From Acidobacteria bacterium OLB17 (lineage in GTDB: Bacteria > Acidobacteriota > Blastocatellia > Pyrinomonadales > Pyrinomonadaceae): a DNA stretch of 45,983 nt. Shown here piece by piece: positions 45,397 to 45,983 of this stretch. The notes below the pieces were generated by a model that searched no databases, was not told where the DNA came from, and saw only the letters and a program-made list of their open reading frames with translations. Position numbers and translations under genes: made by a program. The stretch lies in contig LLEU01000043.1 in assembly GCA_001567505.1 (NCBI GenBank), positions 1 to 45,983 on the forward strand, written 5' to 3'. Position 1 is the first letter of the stretch. Each line of letters begins with the position of its first letter.

Positions 45397-45983
45397 TTCC
45401 CGATCGGATCGCCCGGCGGTGTCGGAAGCGGCGGCGTTCGCTTGGTCGGTTCGTAGGGACGCGAAAGGAAGCGTTCGATGTCTTCGACGGTCGAGCGGTT
45501 GTGAGCGGCGGCATCGCCGACGGCGCGCACACGCTTAAGATACGCGGCAAGCGACCGGAGTGCTTCGCTTGCGACGGCGCGCACCTGCGGGCGAGCGTCG
45601 GCATCGGCGGCAAGCCCCATCAACCGCGTTACGACGAGGCTTTCGACGCCGCGTTCGATCTCGGCCTCGCGGGCGTCCCGCAAAGCCGGGGCCTTCCATG
45701 TCGCCTTGATTCAACGCAATCGACGACCTCACCGAAAACTCGGACTTGCCGCGTTCGCGGCGTTCTGATCGATCGTCCTTGCCGCCCGATCGCGTTGGAG
45801 CAGTCCGCTCACGGCGAGGTCGGCGGCGATCTCCGCGGCCCCGACGGGATCGAAGATCGGCGATGTGCGTTTCGTGAATAATTCCGAGCGGCCGGAACGA
45901 TAACCGCTTGCGACCGGCGGCATGATCTCAAGGACATTCTCAGGGATCGAAAGCTCTTTTGCGCTGAGGGTCGAGAGCACGGC
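45393..45983 (-). CDS. C-terminal end of a large zinc-dependent metalloprotease (partial, frameshifted)
   Basis: The frame is open at the window edge and the N-terminal part is absent. The C-terminal text matches the DUF5117/DUF4953 zinc metalloprotease type: VLEIMPPVASGYRSGRSELF, DPVGAAEIAADLAVSGLL, then a break and FGEVVDAL, TWKAPALRDAREAEIER, VTRLMGLAADADARPQVR and RTPPLPTPPGDPIG at the end. Three single-base insertions within about 60 bases (about 45735-45738, 45715-45721 and 45696-45704) put the parts in different frames and together restore the frame. Without correction a separate 96-residue reading from 45683 would be called. The enzyme is normally exported. Confidence 0.65.

Overview
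The window looks like chromosomal DNA of an Acidobacteriota member of the Blastocatellia/Pyrinomonadales type. This is inferred from the moderately high G+C, the fused pyruvate/branched-chain dehydrogenase E1 alpha-beta protein, the DUF305 plus LVIVD-repeat pair, HEAT repeats fused to a cyclophilin, and a secreted glycine-zipper protein. I ran no search, so the taxonomy is an inference. Most of the window is housekeeping sequence in short, mostly minus-strand operons, interrupted by small A+T-richer accessory patches.

Layout. 1-2206 (-): a DUF58 protein and a methyltransferase cut by the window edge, whose N-terminal half looks caspase-like. 2283-3932 (+): PerR-type regulator, 2-Cys peroxiredoxin and TlpA-like thioredoxin, with a promoter lying inside a perfect palindrome. 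3933-5520: accessory patch with an IS1-type transposase remnant, a strongly promoted but non-canonical class II tRNA, and an orphan winged-helix-like gene. 5600-8715 (-): OsmC, HEAT-cyclophilin and DUF4112. 8865-11372 (+): secreted glycine-zipper protein and an AlkZ-related protein. 11373-12746: second accessory patch with a lone SIR2-like protein. 12747-19131 (-): hypothetical protein, DUF305/LVIVD pair, VapBC-type toxin-antitoxin, fused E1. 19311-20365 (+): Ada. 20422-26073 (-): M1 peptidase, TPR protein, a two-gene nuclease-like module, a radical SAM photoproduct-lyase-like protein, a GNAT acetyltransferase and a membrane-anchored winged-helix regulator. 26188-34602: permease, acyl-CoA dehydrogenase, flippase-like protein, SLC13 transporter, serine hydrolase. 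34707-36319 (-): class IV aminotransferase and TruB. 36352-45396 (+): RecX, exported MsrB, truncated AlaS, pseudo-receiver regulator, O-methyltransferase, pirin, ClpA, a membrane protein and an FAD monooxygenase. 45393-end (-): C-terminus of a large zinc metalloprotease.

An important property of the window is that nine otherwise conserved genes carry single-base frameshifts: DUF58, AlkZ-related, Ada, radical SAM, winged-helix/FlgO, MsrB, LuxR-type regulator, ClpA and the terminal metalloprotease. Most sit in or beside short homopolymers, and both directions occur. This looks more like residual indel error of a long-read assembly than nine independent pseudogenes, so I annotate each as one gene and give the likely shift point. 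The truncated alaS is different: about two thirds of the gene is simply absent, which points to a deletion or a misjoin.

Best candidates for something undescribed are the class II tRNA with an apparent isoleucine (GAU) anticodon behind a near-perfect sigma-70 promoter and a two-hairpin leader, the caspase-like/methyltransferase fusion, the lone SIR2 protein, and the two-gene module at 22525-23312.
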